Positions 35,097-43,348 of a DNA stretch of 64,000 bases are shown here, piece after piece. Origin of the DNA: CAWEFA01 sp963851385 (lineage in GTDB: Bacteria > Bacteroidota > Bacteroidia > Bacteroidales > DTGW01); the NCBI GenBank assembly GCA_963851385.1, contig CAWKPE010000013.1:124001-188000 (forward strand), in the 5' to 3' direction. Every line of letters starts with the position of its first letter. The stretch's first letter is position 1. The notes under the pieces are model-generated. The model saw only the letters and a program-made list of their open reading frames with translations. It did not search any database and had not been told where the DNA came from. The translations under genes and the position numbers were made by a program.

Positions 35097-36407
35097 CATT
35101 AGTGTCCACTTAAATGTAATTGATTTTCAACTGTATACAATTTAGTTCTTTGACATCTTTGTAATCTTGATTTGTAAGTAGTTCTTTTAGAGGTGTTTTA
35201 TCCAAAAGGGATATGCTTAAAATCTGTAGAATTTCGTAGATTGAACGCTCTACTTTCAATTTGTTACTAATTATTGTAACCAGACAATAAACAATGATTG
35301 CTGAGTAAATTTGTATTTTGACCGCGTTAGGGGTTGTTCCCCAAAACGATTTTATCTTCAGATGCTGTTTTATCCATTTGAAAAACAATTCAACTTTCCA
35401 ACGGTATTTGTAAAGTAATGCAATTTCATGAGCAGGTAGATCAACATTATTTGTCAAAAAAATAAGGGTTTTCCCGGTTTCTTCATCGTGATACTTAATC
35501 TTTCGAAGTTTTTCTGGGTAATCTTTAGATGAATAAAAACTCTCAAGACTTCCTATCTGATCGGAAAGCACACCGCTTTTTTTTTTATTTTGTTTGAGTA
35601 GATACGCTTAAATCTGAAGTTTGATTTCGTTCGGGTTACAAAATATGCCGAATGCAAATGTATCTTGAATAACCTCTTAAAATCAATATAACCACGATCA
35701 AGAATGTAATATCCTCCTGATTCGTAATGTAAAAAATCCAGAAGATTTACATCATGCACCGAGGCTTTGGTTATATAGATATAAGTAGGTATTGAAGTTT
35801 TAATATCATACAAGGTATGCAACTTCACTCCACCTTTGGCTTTGCGGAACTCCGCCCACCAAAAGACATTCAGGCATAAATCAATAGTAGAAGAATCAAA
35901 GGCATAGACATTCGATTTGATGTTTAGCTCAAAGTTTTTAACTACTGATGATTTTCTGGCTTCATTAATCAAATAATAAGCAAACTCTTCAAATATTTTA
36001 TGGTTACGCTTTTCATTTGCTTTGGCCAGGTTTGAACGAGTGACACTCTTGCTAAAACCCAAATGATAATATTTGGATTTGTGAGCATCTAACCCGATCA
36101 TCAAATCACGCATACTCTCTCTTCCTGTTAACTGACCAAATAGCATACATAAAAGCTGATTCCAACAAGTAAAAAACCTAATGTGCTTATTCCCGCTGTA
36201 TTTATCAACAAGACAATCGAAAACACGTTTAGGAAGAAAATCTGTAAGTTGAGAGTAAACATATTTGCCTTTATTCATGGTTTCTAGCTTTTCACAAAGC
36301 TAAAAACCAACTTTTCAATTCAAATCGACACGTGACAAAAAAGCTCTGCAAACTCGATTTACAAAGAATTTCAAAGAACGATATTTAATTTTTAGTGGAC
36401 ACTAATG
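35097..36407 (-). mobile_element. IS4-family insertion sequence (1311 bp)
   Basis: Inverted ends CATTAGTGTCCACT at both edges. The perfect 9-bp target duplication ACCTTTTTT lies at 35088-35096 and 36408-36416, so this is a simple insertion. Confidence 0.9.
35110..36278 (-). pseudogene. IS4-family transposase split at a poly-A run
   Basis: First frame (36278-35553): VYAFDSSTIDLCL carries the first Asp, ILDRGYIDF the second. Second frame (35571-35110): YKYRWKVELFFKWIKQHLKIK is the Y-R-E-K signature of IS4. The join is at an A11 run (about 35578-35588), so it is either a -1 slip used in translation, a homopolymer error or inactivation. Confidence 0.8.
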
Positions 36408-37002
36408 ACCTTTTTTAAAAGAAGAACCTTTCCGCCACCACTTAAATTTATACAATTGTCAAATTGAACAATTGCATAATCAAAAGATTTGCAAATTAGC
36501 GGATGCGATATGTAAGCTATATCCTTTAATTCGCTATTATTAAATTTATTTATTTGACCTCTTAAAGTTTTTTTTGCATTCTTGTCCATTAATCCCAATC
36601 TTGCACATTCTTTTCTGAAATCGAGAAATGTGTCTCTTTTACTTATTATTATTTTGTTGGGAAAATCAGAATAAGTCCAATTTGCAGAATCCGGTTTATT
36701 AAATCTATCTGAAAGTTCATTTATTATAGAATCTGGAATATTTACAATTTCTTTATCTTTTTCGAATCGTTTAGCATCAGAAATAAAAAAAAGTAGTTTT
36801 TCTTTAGAAATATAACCTGATGGATTTTTAAATATTATCAAATCTGTTTTATTGCTTATTAAATCTAAGATTTGCATAACATCATTATCAGTCTGAGGAT
36901 ATATTTCAATAAAACTAAATATAAAAATTGTCAGAAATAAAAAAGTGAATCTATAGTTTTTCATTCTAAAATCTATCTGAGTTGTTATTTTGTTAAATTT
37001 GC

Positions 37003-37131
37003 TGCCAAACGATGGCAATATGGACTGAAAGGGATTGCGGAGAACTTCACTATCAAGATGCAATGAAATTGCTGCGGGTGATGAGCTTTGCATACCACTG
37101 AAACCCTTTTTGGCTATATTGCATGTTACCG
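37003..37131. repeat. attC-like site 22
   Basis: CTGCCAAAC and GTTACCG bound arms GCAATATGGACTGAAAGGG and CCCTTTTTGGCTATATTGC. Confidence 0.7.
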
Positions 37132-37154
37132 GCATGTGCTTTTTAATCCTTTTT

Positions 37155-37748
37155 TTATTTCAGTCCCAATTTTCTATTTTCTTTTAATAATTCTATTGAT
37201 TCTTTCAATCTATTTAGAATTGTTTCTTCTCTTTTGGCATTGGTAATCCAAAGTATATAATGTCGTTTATAAGTCTGAGCAAGACTATTGAAATTTGTCA
37301 ATGCTGGTTCATTTTCAGCAAAGGCTTTTAAGATAAATTCTGGAACATGAAATTCTTTTTCCTCTTCAACTTTTTCTAACCCTTTATTTTCCCAATCAAC
37401 TCTTCCAGTTTTTTTGTAAATATCAATTTTCCCTAATCCCGCTTCAGTCATTTTGCCTTGTCTAATCAACGAAAGCACTATTTTTTTATTTAAATCTGAC
37501 CATTTGGAGATATTAGTTCTCGGTGTAAATTTTCTCATGTATTGGTCATCGTCCACTTTTTTTATAATACTATCAATCCATCCAAAACAAAGGGCTTCTT
37601 CCAGAGCTTCATTATATTTTATGCATTCAGTATCTTTTCGTTTTCTGTAAAATATCATCCAAATGCCAAAACTCTTATTATGATTCTTCTCTAACCAATT
37701 TCGAAAAGATTCTCTACTGTTAAAATATATATGTTCAAGTTCTCTCAT
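37155..37748 (-). CDS. YdeI/OmpD-associated family protein
   Basis: 197 residues: FRNWLEKNHNKSFGIWMIFYRK, KYNEALEEALCFGWIDSIIK, YMRKFTPRTNISKWSDLNK, then AKREETILNRLKESIELL. This is the YdeI/OmpD-associated pattern (linked in some bacteria to antimicrobial-peptide tolerance; the biochemistry is unclear). Intact, single-gene cassette between sites 22 and 23. Confidence 0.85.
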   Translation of the reverse strand: MRELEHIYFNSRESFRNWLEKNHNKSFGIWMIFYRKRKDTECIKYNEALEEALCFGWIDSIIKKVDDDQYMRKFTPRTNISKWSDLNKKIVLSLIRQGKMTEAGLGKIDIYKKTGRVDWENKGLEKVEEEKEFHVPEFILKAFAENEPALTNFNSLAQTYKRHYILWITNAKREETILNRLKESIELLKENRKLGLK

Positions 37749-37767
37749 CTCTGTCTTTTTAGCATTG

Positions 37768-37822
37768 CCGGTAAACGTTTCAGTATATAGTGCGTTTTAA
37801 TGCACTATATACATTGTTACCT
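37768..37822. repeat. attC-like site 23 (short form)
   Basis: CCGGTAAAC and GTTACCT bound the GTATATAGTGC / GTTTTAAT hairpin. Confidence 0.7.
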
Positions 37823-37908
37823 GCTGGCATTTTTGTTTTTTTTATCAAATCTAATCAATGTTTATTAAATGTACAAATGTCCCAATCCGCGCGGTGGAAA
37901 GGTGAAGG

Positions 37909-37978
37909 GCTGGAAGGCTCTTTGCGTTTTTTCGGGTTGACTCCGGTGCGGAAGGAAAAACGCAATGTGCCTGACAGC
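37909..37978 (+). ncRNA. Structured element E, copy 4
   Basis: GCTG-GA-AGGC pairs with GCCT-GA-CAGC around a tandem G.A mismatch. TCT faces TGT. The inner stem is TTGCGTTTTT / AAAAACGCAA. The closing pair beside the loop is GGC/GCC here against AGC/GCT in the others, a compensatory change. Confidence 0.6.
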
Positions 37979-38055
37979 GAAAAGATGGAAGAGTAGGGAC
38001 TAGCTTTAATCGAGTTCAATATAATCTCATACCTAAGAAAATCATTCTTGGAAGA

Positions 38056-38410
38056 CTCAGAATCAATATTGGAGGTCTTCGGACGCATCTCGGAAGCGTT
38101 CAAATCGATCTCGGAACCGTTCGGACGCATCTCGGGAGTGAGAAATTGCATCTTAGGATTGAGAAATTGAATCTCGGGAGCAAGAAATCGCATCTCAGGA
38201 TCGAGAAATTGAATCTTGGAGTCGAGAAATCGAGTCTTAGAGTCGAGAAATTGAATCTTGGGAGTGAGAAATTGAGTCTTGGAAGCAAGAAATTGAATCT
38301 TGGGAGAGAGAAATCGCATCTTAGGATTGAGAAATCGAGTCTTGGAGGTGAGAAATTGAATCTTGGGAGTAAGAAATCGAGTCTCGAAAGCGAGAAATCG
38401 AATCTAAAAG
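38056..38410 (+). repeat. 21-bp tandem repeats (heptad S-K-K-L-N-L-G)
   Basis: About 16 units of 21 bases near GTGAGAAATTGAATCTTGGGA. Both strands are open because of the period (plus frame to 38439; minus frame 38319-37855). The plus heptad aligns with the SKHMN repeat at 11957; that is the basis for preferring plus. A start codon for the plus frame is not obvious upstream of the TTG at 38146. Confidence 0.75.
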
Positions 38411-38474
38411 TCATCATTGGTATATATTTCTTTAAATGATATAAAATATTCTAAATAAAAGAATGCGTGGGCTG

Positions 38475-38556
38475 AAAAAAAAGTGTATGGCCGGCGGGAT
38501 GGTTGTGTGATGGTAGGCCATTCTCTTATTTTTTGTGCGAAAGGGTTGCTCATTTC
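38475..38556 (-). other. Conserved element F, copy 2
   Basis: Matches copy 1 (15813) over ~80 bases, for example AAAAAGTGTATGGC, GCGGGA.GG and GGTAGGCCAT. It again lies a few tens of bases from an attC-like site and next to the 21-bp repeats. Confidence 0.5.
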
Positions 38557-38574
38557 GTCCTTCTTTAGGCTTGC

Positions 38575-38709
38575 AGGTAAACGTTTGGCGCTATGAGCAT
38601 GTGGCGGGTTTCGGAGCGCTTCACTATCAAACTACACCAAAACTTGATGCGGGATTGAAAGCTAAATAACCATATAAACCCCGCCATTGCTTATGAGCGC
38701 GTGTTACCA
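38575..38709. repeat. attC-like site 24
   Basis: GCAGGTAAAC side and GTTACCA bound arms GCTATGAGCATGTGGCGGG and CCCGCCATTGCTTATGAGC. Confidence 0.75.
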
Positions 38710-38750
38710 GCCGTTTTTCTTATTTTTCTATGAAATCTAAACATATCAAA

Positions 38751-39320
38751 TTACTCATTTGTCTTTCGAGTATTTTCTTCTATGTCAATGAATACTTTTA
38801 TAGATTCCGATACAGCTAATAACCCTAAAACTATTAGTGCTCCAACTACCAAAGAAGGTATCCCAATCGTTAAACCCATAGATTGGTTTTGACTATAAAA
38901 ATAGATTGCTATTATTACTGCTACAATTCCAATAATCCAAGCAAACACTGAATAAATACCAGAGATTGTCCGCAAAGCAGGATACTTTTTCCCGACAATT
39001 CCTTTTTGTTCTTCGTCTTGGTTCTCATCACTTGTCTCATTTTTAAATTTTCTTTTCAAATATTCTTTACGTGCTATTTCAAGATACTCTAAGTGAAAGT
39101 TATTCCATTCTTTTTCAACAAGATTTTTCAAATCATTGTCACTCATAGCTGCAACTTCCTTTTCAGTTTCAGCATTAAATGGAAAATTTTCGCCTCGTCT
39201 TATTAACTCGTCTTTAGCATAGTCAATAAAGTACTCGCTGTAAGATGTAGATTGCTGTTCAACAATCTCTCGGAGTTTTTTAGAACTATACTCCTTTATT
39301 AATTTTTCAATTTTGTTCAT
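38751..39320 (-). CDS. Membrane protein of unknown function
   Basis: 189 residues: a charged helical N-terminal ~100 (LIKEYSSKKLREIVEQQSTSYSEYFIDYAKDELIRRG, a pattern seen in several Bacteroidota proteins) and two C-terminal membrane helices (GIYSVFAWIIGIVAVIIAIY, TIGIPSLVVGALIVLGLLA). No domain assigned. Shares its cassette with 39342-39815, 21 bases apart. Confidence 0.6.
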   Translation of the reverse strand: MNKIEKLIKEYSSKKLREIVEQQSTSYSEYFIDYAKDELIRRGENFPFNAETEKEVAAMSDNDLKNLVEKEWNNFHLEYLEIARKEYLKRKFKNETSDENQDEEQKGIVGKKYPALRTISGIYSVFAWIIGIVAVIIAIYFYSQNQSMGLTIGIPSLVVGALIVLGLLAVSESIKVFIDIEENTRKTNE

Positions 39321-39341
39321 AATAAAATTGTTTAGTTGCTT

Positions 39342-39815
39342 TTATTTTTTTCTATGTTTCGCATTAAATACGGTTTTCGTTTCCATTGCCCGTTTTGTAT
39401 CTGAAATGCTTGTCTCAAAATCATATTTTAAATGAATATCATTTAAAAACTGTTTAACATCAAAGATGTGTGAAGTCTTTAGTGAAAAAATAATTTTTCC
39501 ATTATCACTTGTCTCAAAAGTTAAATTTGATGTCCCTGATTTTTCTACTAATAAAGTCCGTTTGATTTCAGAGTATGCTAATCCAAATGGAAATGATGAA
39601 AATAGTTTGGCAATTTTAATGACAAGTCCCTTTGGATATTTTGTCAAATGAATTACAGCACTAATTTGTTTTAATGTTTTTCCATCAAGATATTTGTCAA
39701 AGGACGGAATACCACTATCGTAATTCAGTTTTGCTGCCAGCGTATAGTCGTCAGCAAGGAAGAATTTTTTTCCGACTTTTTCAGTCAATTCTGTTTTTGT
39801 CATTGTTGTTGTCAT
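39342..39815 (-). CDS. Unknown cytoplasmic protein
   Basis: 157 residues (MTTTMTKTELTEKVGKKFFL), mixed alpha/beta, with no signal or membrane segment. It is first of two genes in its cassette. Not recognised. Confidence 0.55.
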   Translation of the reverse strand: MTTTMTKTELTEKVGKKFFLADDYTLAAKLNYDSGIPSFDKYLDGKTLKQISAVIHLTKYPKGLVIKIAKLFSSFPFGLAYSEIKRTLLVEKSGTSNLTFETSDNGKIIFSLKTSHIFDVKQFLNDIHLKYDFETSISDTKRAMETKTVFNAKHRKK

Positions 39816-39836
39816 ATTTCGAGGTTTTTAAATGGC

Positions 39837-39966
39837 TGGTAAACGGTGAGTATATAAACCGTAAGGGTTTCGGAGCTGCGTTCCTGTCAAGTTACTAAAA
39901 ATTTAAATATATTTGCTAAACTTCGCAAACCTGCGCCACCCTTATGGATTATATACTGTGTTGGGC
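39837..39966. repeat. attC-like site 25
   Basis: GCTGGTAAAC side and GTTGGGC bound arms AGTATATAAACCGTAAGG and CCTTATGGATTATATACT. The interior matches site 1 base for base as far as I compared. Confidence 0.75.
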
Positions 39967-39973
39967 GCTGGTT

Positions 39974-40804
39974 TTATTTATTTTCTTTAATCAATTCTCC
40001 TTCATTAATAGTAATATGTAAATTTCCTATATAAGTTGACCTAAACTTAATTCGACTAAAACCGAAATCAATAATCTCAATACATTGCTCTCCAAATGAT
40101 TTATCAATTAATTGAGCCAAATCAGACTTTTCAATTTTTGAATCATTAACATCATCCCTAAAAACTAAGATATAATCTGAAATCCTTATTATTTTCCCTT
40201 TAATAGTATCTTGTTTAGTGTATTTTTTATAAGAATCATTTGATATTCTTATCTTATAATTATCATAATTTTTAGAATTAAAATATACTTTGTAATCTCC
40301 ATTTCTTAGTTTTTGTTTTTCATAATAAGGCTCAAATTTCTTTTGTCTGAATGGACAATAGACTTTTTTTTCTTTGAGTTGACCATTGTCAGAGATTTCG
40401 TAGAGTCTGTCATTTTTATAATACAATCTTTTCGGAACGGGTACTCTATTTTGTCCTCCACTTTGCATATCATATCCTATTGCAGTATCAAGTATTATTT
40501 GCTCTGATTTTTTATCAATCGATAGTACCAATGTATCAATTGTCTTATTAATGCTATCAAAATATCTTACAGTATCATAGATTGGAGTATTTATTAAGAA
40601 AACAGTATCGTTATTTATTTTCCATCTACCATATGACCAACTTGAAGTTAAGTCAAAGTGATAAGAGTAATCCCATGTAGAATCTGTGTTTAATGATAAA
40701 TGACTATCGAAATAATCACAATATTTTCCAGCAATCATTTTTTGGCCAAATGTTGATACGGCCAAAGTCATTGCTAATATTGTAATAAGATATTTTATTT
40801 TCAT
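39974..40804 (-). CDS. Secreted protein, cassette copy A (complete)
   Basis: Start at MKIKYLITILAMTLAVSTFG (40804), then the same mature protein as 6178-7002, ending GELIKENK. The two gene copies show no difference over ~860 bases that I could find. Function unknown: a long beta-rich region with SWSYGRWKINNDTVFLI, typical of lipocalin-like Bacteroidota exported proteins. Confidence 0.65.
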   Translation of the reverse strand: MKIKYLITILAMTLAVSTFGQKMIAGKYCDYFDSHLSLNTDSTWDYSYHFDLTSSWSYGRWKINNDTVFLINTPIYDTVRYFDSINKTIDTLVLSIDKKSEQIILDTAIGYDMQSGGQNRVPVPKRLYYKNDRLYEISDNGQLKEKKVYCPFRQKKFEPYYEKQKLRNGDYKVYFNSKNYDNYKIRISNDSYKKYTKQDTIKGKIIRISDYILVFRDDVNDSKIEKSDLAQLIDKSFGEQCIEIIDFGFSRIKFRSTYIGNLHITINEGELIKENK

Positions 40805-40838
40805 AAATTCTTTGTTTGTCATCATCGCCCAAACTTGC

Positions 40839-40968
40839 GCCCAACGTTCGAGTGTATAAACCGTAAGGGAAACGAAGCCACGTCTGTTTCCAGTTACACC
40901 AAATTTAAATACTTTTTCTGACCTTCGCAACCCACTTCAACCCTTATGGATTATACACTGTGTTGTGC
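40839..40968. repeat. attC-like site 26
   Basis: GCCCAAC and GTTGTGC bound arms GTGTATAAACCGTAAGGG and CCCTTATGGATTATACAC. The next 21 bases (TGGTTTTATTTATTTTCTT) are the start of cassette copy B, cut by IS copy 3. Confidence 0.75.
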
Positions 40969-40989
40969 GCTGGTTTTATTTATTTTCTT

Positions 40990-41739
40990 GGCTTTGTTAA
41001 TTTAGTATAGTTTTATTATATTTGTGCAGTTATAAAACTATATAAAATGATTATAGATAGCTGCCCAAAATGTAAAAGCAAGAATTTTCGTAAAGATGGT
41101 ATAGTTAAATCAAAACAAAGGTTTCTGTGTAAAGATTGCAAGCATCGATTTACTGTAGGGCAATTAGGAAAGCCGAATGACCTTAAAAGAAATGCCTTAG
41201 TTTTATATTTAGAAGGCTTAGGTTTTAGATCAATAGGAAGATACTTAAATGTGAGCCATGTTGCTGTTTTTAATTGGATAAAGTCCTTTGGAGAAAAGTT
41301 GGATGAATTTAGAAATCCTGGAGATATTGATGTAATAGAATTGGATGAGATGCATACATATATTGGTTCAAAAAAAACTACTGCTGGATATGGATTGCTG
41401 TTGATAGAAATGGGCATAGGTTCGTCAATTGTGAAATTGGCACAAGAGGAACCGAAACTGGAAAAAGGCTCTGGGAAAAAATTGAAGAATTTTCCAAAGG
41501 GATAGTTTGTGCTGACTATTGGAAAGCTTATAATGAATTTGTTCCGGAAGAACAATTAGTTCAGACAAAGGCAGAAACATATACAGTAGAAGGCTATAAT
41601 AGTCTTTTTAGACATTTTTTGGCCAGATTAAGAAGAAAAACAAAATGCTATACAAAAGCAAAACATATGTTGATTTATTCAATAAAATTGTTGATGTTTA
41701 AATGGAATAATGATTTAGCTATACTTTATTAACAATGCC
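40990..41739 (+). mobile_element. IS1-family insertion sequence, copy 3 (750 bp)
   Basis: Left flank ATTTTCTT equals the right flank of copy 1; right flank ATTATTTT matches none. It marks the right border of the cassette array. Confidence 0.9.
41047..41732 (+). CDS. IS1-family transposase via -1 frameshift (copy 3)
   Basis: Same frames and A8-C slip site as copies 1 and 2; first frame 41047-41505, second to TAA 41730-41732. Confidence 0.85.
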
Positions 41740-41801
41740 ATTATTTTTTCTCCACGTCTTATGAATTCCGAAAAAAAAATTTCTGAAAGAACGGAGAATA
41801 T

Positions 41802-42362
41802 TTATTGAATTATTGAACGATTTTTTTGATAAGGATTTACTTTATATAAATCGAAAGTATCGTTATTTGCATAAATTATTTTTACAAACCCACTATTTGC
41901 GTTGAAATATATTTGTTTGGTCAAAAGAGAGTTTGTATTTGGGTCATTACCAATTTGTATTTTATATACGTTATAAATATCTCTTCCCATTATGTTTATG
42001 CTTTGAAGAGTATCTTTATCAAAACTAATTTCAGTTCCCGGACCTTGCCAGTTAGAGGTCACATAATTTAATCCTGTTGTAAATCCCCCGATATCCACTT
42101 TAACACCTAATCTGATTATTTTATAGTTCACTGTTTGATACTGCTCATAATTTTGATCGGTTTGATCGTAACCAAATATGACACTATCTATGATAGTAGT
42201 ATCAAAAAGCAATTTCGACTGGCATTCAAAAATTATAGTATCGTTAGCTTTATAAGAAAACAACATGTTAATGGGGAGATTTATGCTCTGGACATTCTCT
42301 TTATTTTTGCAACAGCCTTGCAAAATAGCTATGCACGTAAGTAAATACAAAAAGTGCTTCAT
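41802..42362 (-). CDS. Lipoprotein of unknown function 1
   Basis: 186 residues; lipoprotein signal MKHFLYLLTCIAILQGCC. Mature part: LFSYKANDTIIFECQSKLLFDTT and a C-terminal IYFNANSGFVKIIYANNDTFDLY. The layout resembles the two lipoproteins that follow (42493, 43349): each has a '..DTIIF..' strand early. They probably form a paralogous set. Confidence 0.6.
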   Translation of the reverse strand: MKHFLYLLTCIAILQGCCKNKENVQSINLPINMLFSYKANDTIIFECQSKLLFDTTIIDSVIFGYDQTDQNYEQYQTVNYKIIRLGVKVDIGGFTTGLNYVTSNWQGPGTEISFDKDTLQSINIMGRDIYNVYKIQIGNDPNTNSLLTKQIYFNANSGFVKIIYANNDTFDLYKVNPYQKNRSIIQ

Positions 42363-42410
42363 AGTATAATAATTTTTTCAATTAAACTAAATTTCTTAAA
42401 GCGGTATTTC

Positions 42411-42480
42411 AAAAACCTCATAGCGGTTAAAGGCTTTTTTACGATTTTTAATTATGTACGTTTACCGCTTAGAGGTTTTG
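42411..42480. repeat. 70-bp inverted-repeat element, copy 1
   Basis: AAAACCTCATAGCGGTTAAA at one end and TTTACCGCTTAGAGGTTTT at the other form a long hairpin. It lies between two lipoprotein genes; the second copy is at 44028. Confidence 0.7.
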
Positions 42481-42492
42481 GCATGAAATATC

Positions 42493-43062
42493 TTATTCAT
42501 TTTCAACCCAGGTTTCTAATATGCCATTGCGTTTTATAGCGTATTGTAATAACCTGTTATTTTTTGACACGTAAAAATCAACATCAATATAAGCTTGATT
42601 TTTATATGTAATTTTTGTTGTATCCAAAGAATAGACATAGGCTTTAATAATTTGTCCTTTGTAATTATAATCTAAACTGTCTGTCAATAAAAGGTTGCCG
42701 TCTTTACAAACGCAAGAAGGACCATATAGCCCTTTTCTAGCATAATCTCCCTGAAAGTAGCCGATTGTAAAATCTCCAATTGTAATTGCTAATGTGCCTG
42801 CACAATCATTTGTGTTTTCTTTTCCATTACAGTTATACTCATCAGAAGGTTTAGCGTAATATATTTTAACAGTATCGGTGACAATATTCCCATTATTTGA
42901 GAATTTTACAGGCTCATTATTCGAATAAGGCAAATTATTTAATATCGGTTGCAATTTATTCCCGCCACAATCTTCGCATAAGTTACATCTGTTGAAACTG
43001 ACAATAATTAAAACAAACAATAGAAACCGGTATAATTTAAGTATGACAAATCTAGCTTTCAT
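42493..43062 (-). CDS. Lipoprotein of unknown function 2
   Basis: 189 residues. Hydrophobic head (LYRFLLFVLIIVSFNRCNLC) fits a lipoprotein signal. Mature part has many Cys (NLCEDCGG, EYNCNGKENTNDC, PSCVCKDG) suggesting disulfides. No family recognised. Confidence 0.55.
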   Translation of the reverse strand: MKARFVILKLYRFLLFVLIIVSFNRCNLCEDCGGNKLQPILNNLPYSNNEPVKFSNNGNIVTDTVKIYYAKPSDEYNCNGKENTNDCAGTLAITIGDFTIGYFQGDYARKGLYGPSCVCKDGNLLLTDSLDYNYKGQIIKAYVYSLDTTKITYKNQAYIDVDFYVSKNNRLLQYAIKRNGILETWVENE

Positions 43063-43180
43063 AGTTGTTATAAATTTTAAATTTCAGTTTTACCAAATCA
43101 TTCAAAATGTTAATAAGCATAACTTCAAATACTGGCACGCAAACATTCGCGCTCCCAATGCCATTAAGTAAGGAAACAAA

Positions 43181-43205
43181 TCACCCTTCGACAAGCTCAG
43201 GGTGA
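43181..43205. repeat. Short palindromic repeat (CACCCTTCGA type)
   Basis: CACCCTTCGA and TCAGGGTG flank a small CAAGC centre. This palindrome is a dispersed element I have seen in many environmental bacterial genomes. It sits in a ~285-base gap between lipoprotein genes, which otherwise shows nothing clear. Confidence 0.5.
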
Positions 43206-43348
43206 CAAAAGAATTCTTTTCTTAAAGAATAAAACTAAAATACTGAATTAAAAAATCTGCTTTATGTATTAGTATAATGTATTTGTGCTAATCCTTAAGT
43301 TTTTTGAAAAATCGATTTGTTGACATAATTTTAACCTATAGCAGACTT

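Larger units (their letters stand above)
35039..36964 (-). pseudogene. Secreted protein interrupted by IS4-family element
   Basis: MKNYRFTFLFLTIFIFSFIE (36964) is a signal peptide; ~180 residues follow (LRGQINKFNNSELKDIAY) to LLLKKV, where the IS4 element enters. Joining across one copy of the 9-bp duplication gives VNRKWIIFAQIYGWSC and a TGA at 35039-35041, so the original was ~205 residues. In the present sequence the frame stops in the IS at 36392. Function unknown. Confidence 0.7.

Noticed and set aside
37855..38319. Minus-strand repeat ORF (FLTPKIQ repeats)
   Set aside because: It is open because of the 21-base period; the equivalent frame at the first repeat locus is closed by stops, and the frame runs through element E copy 4.
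7037..40968. CRISPR array
   Set aside because: The repeats are palindromic, 54-130 bp (one ~310), differ from one another, and are separated by whole genes; no cas genes are present.
5428..41739. Simple composite transposon bounded by IS copies 1 and 3
   Set aside because: The outer flanks (AAATTTAT and ATTATTTT) are not a target duplication, and the inner flanks pair with each other, which points to rearrangement instead.
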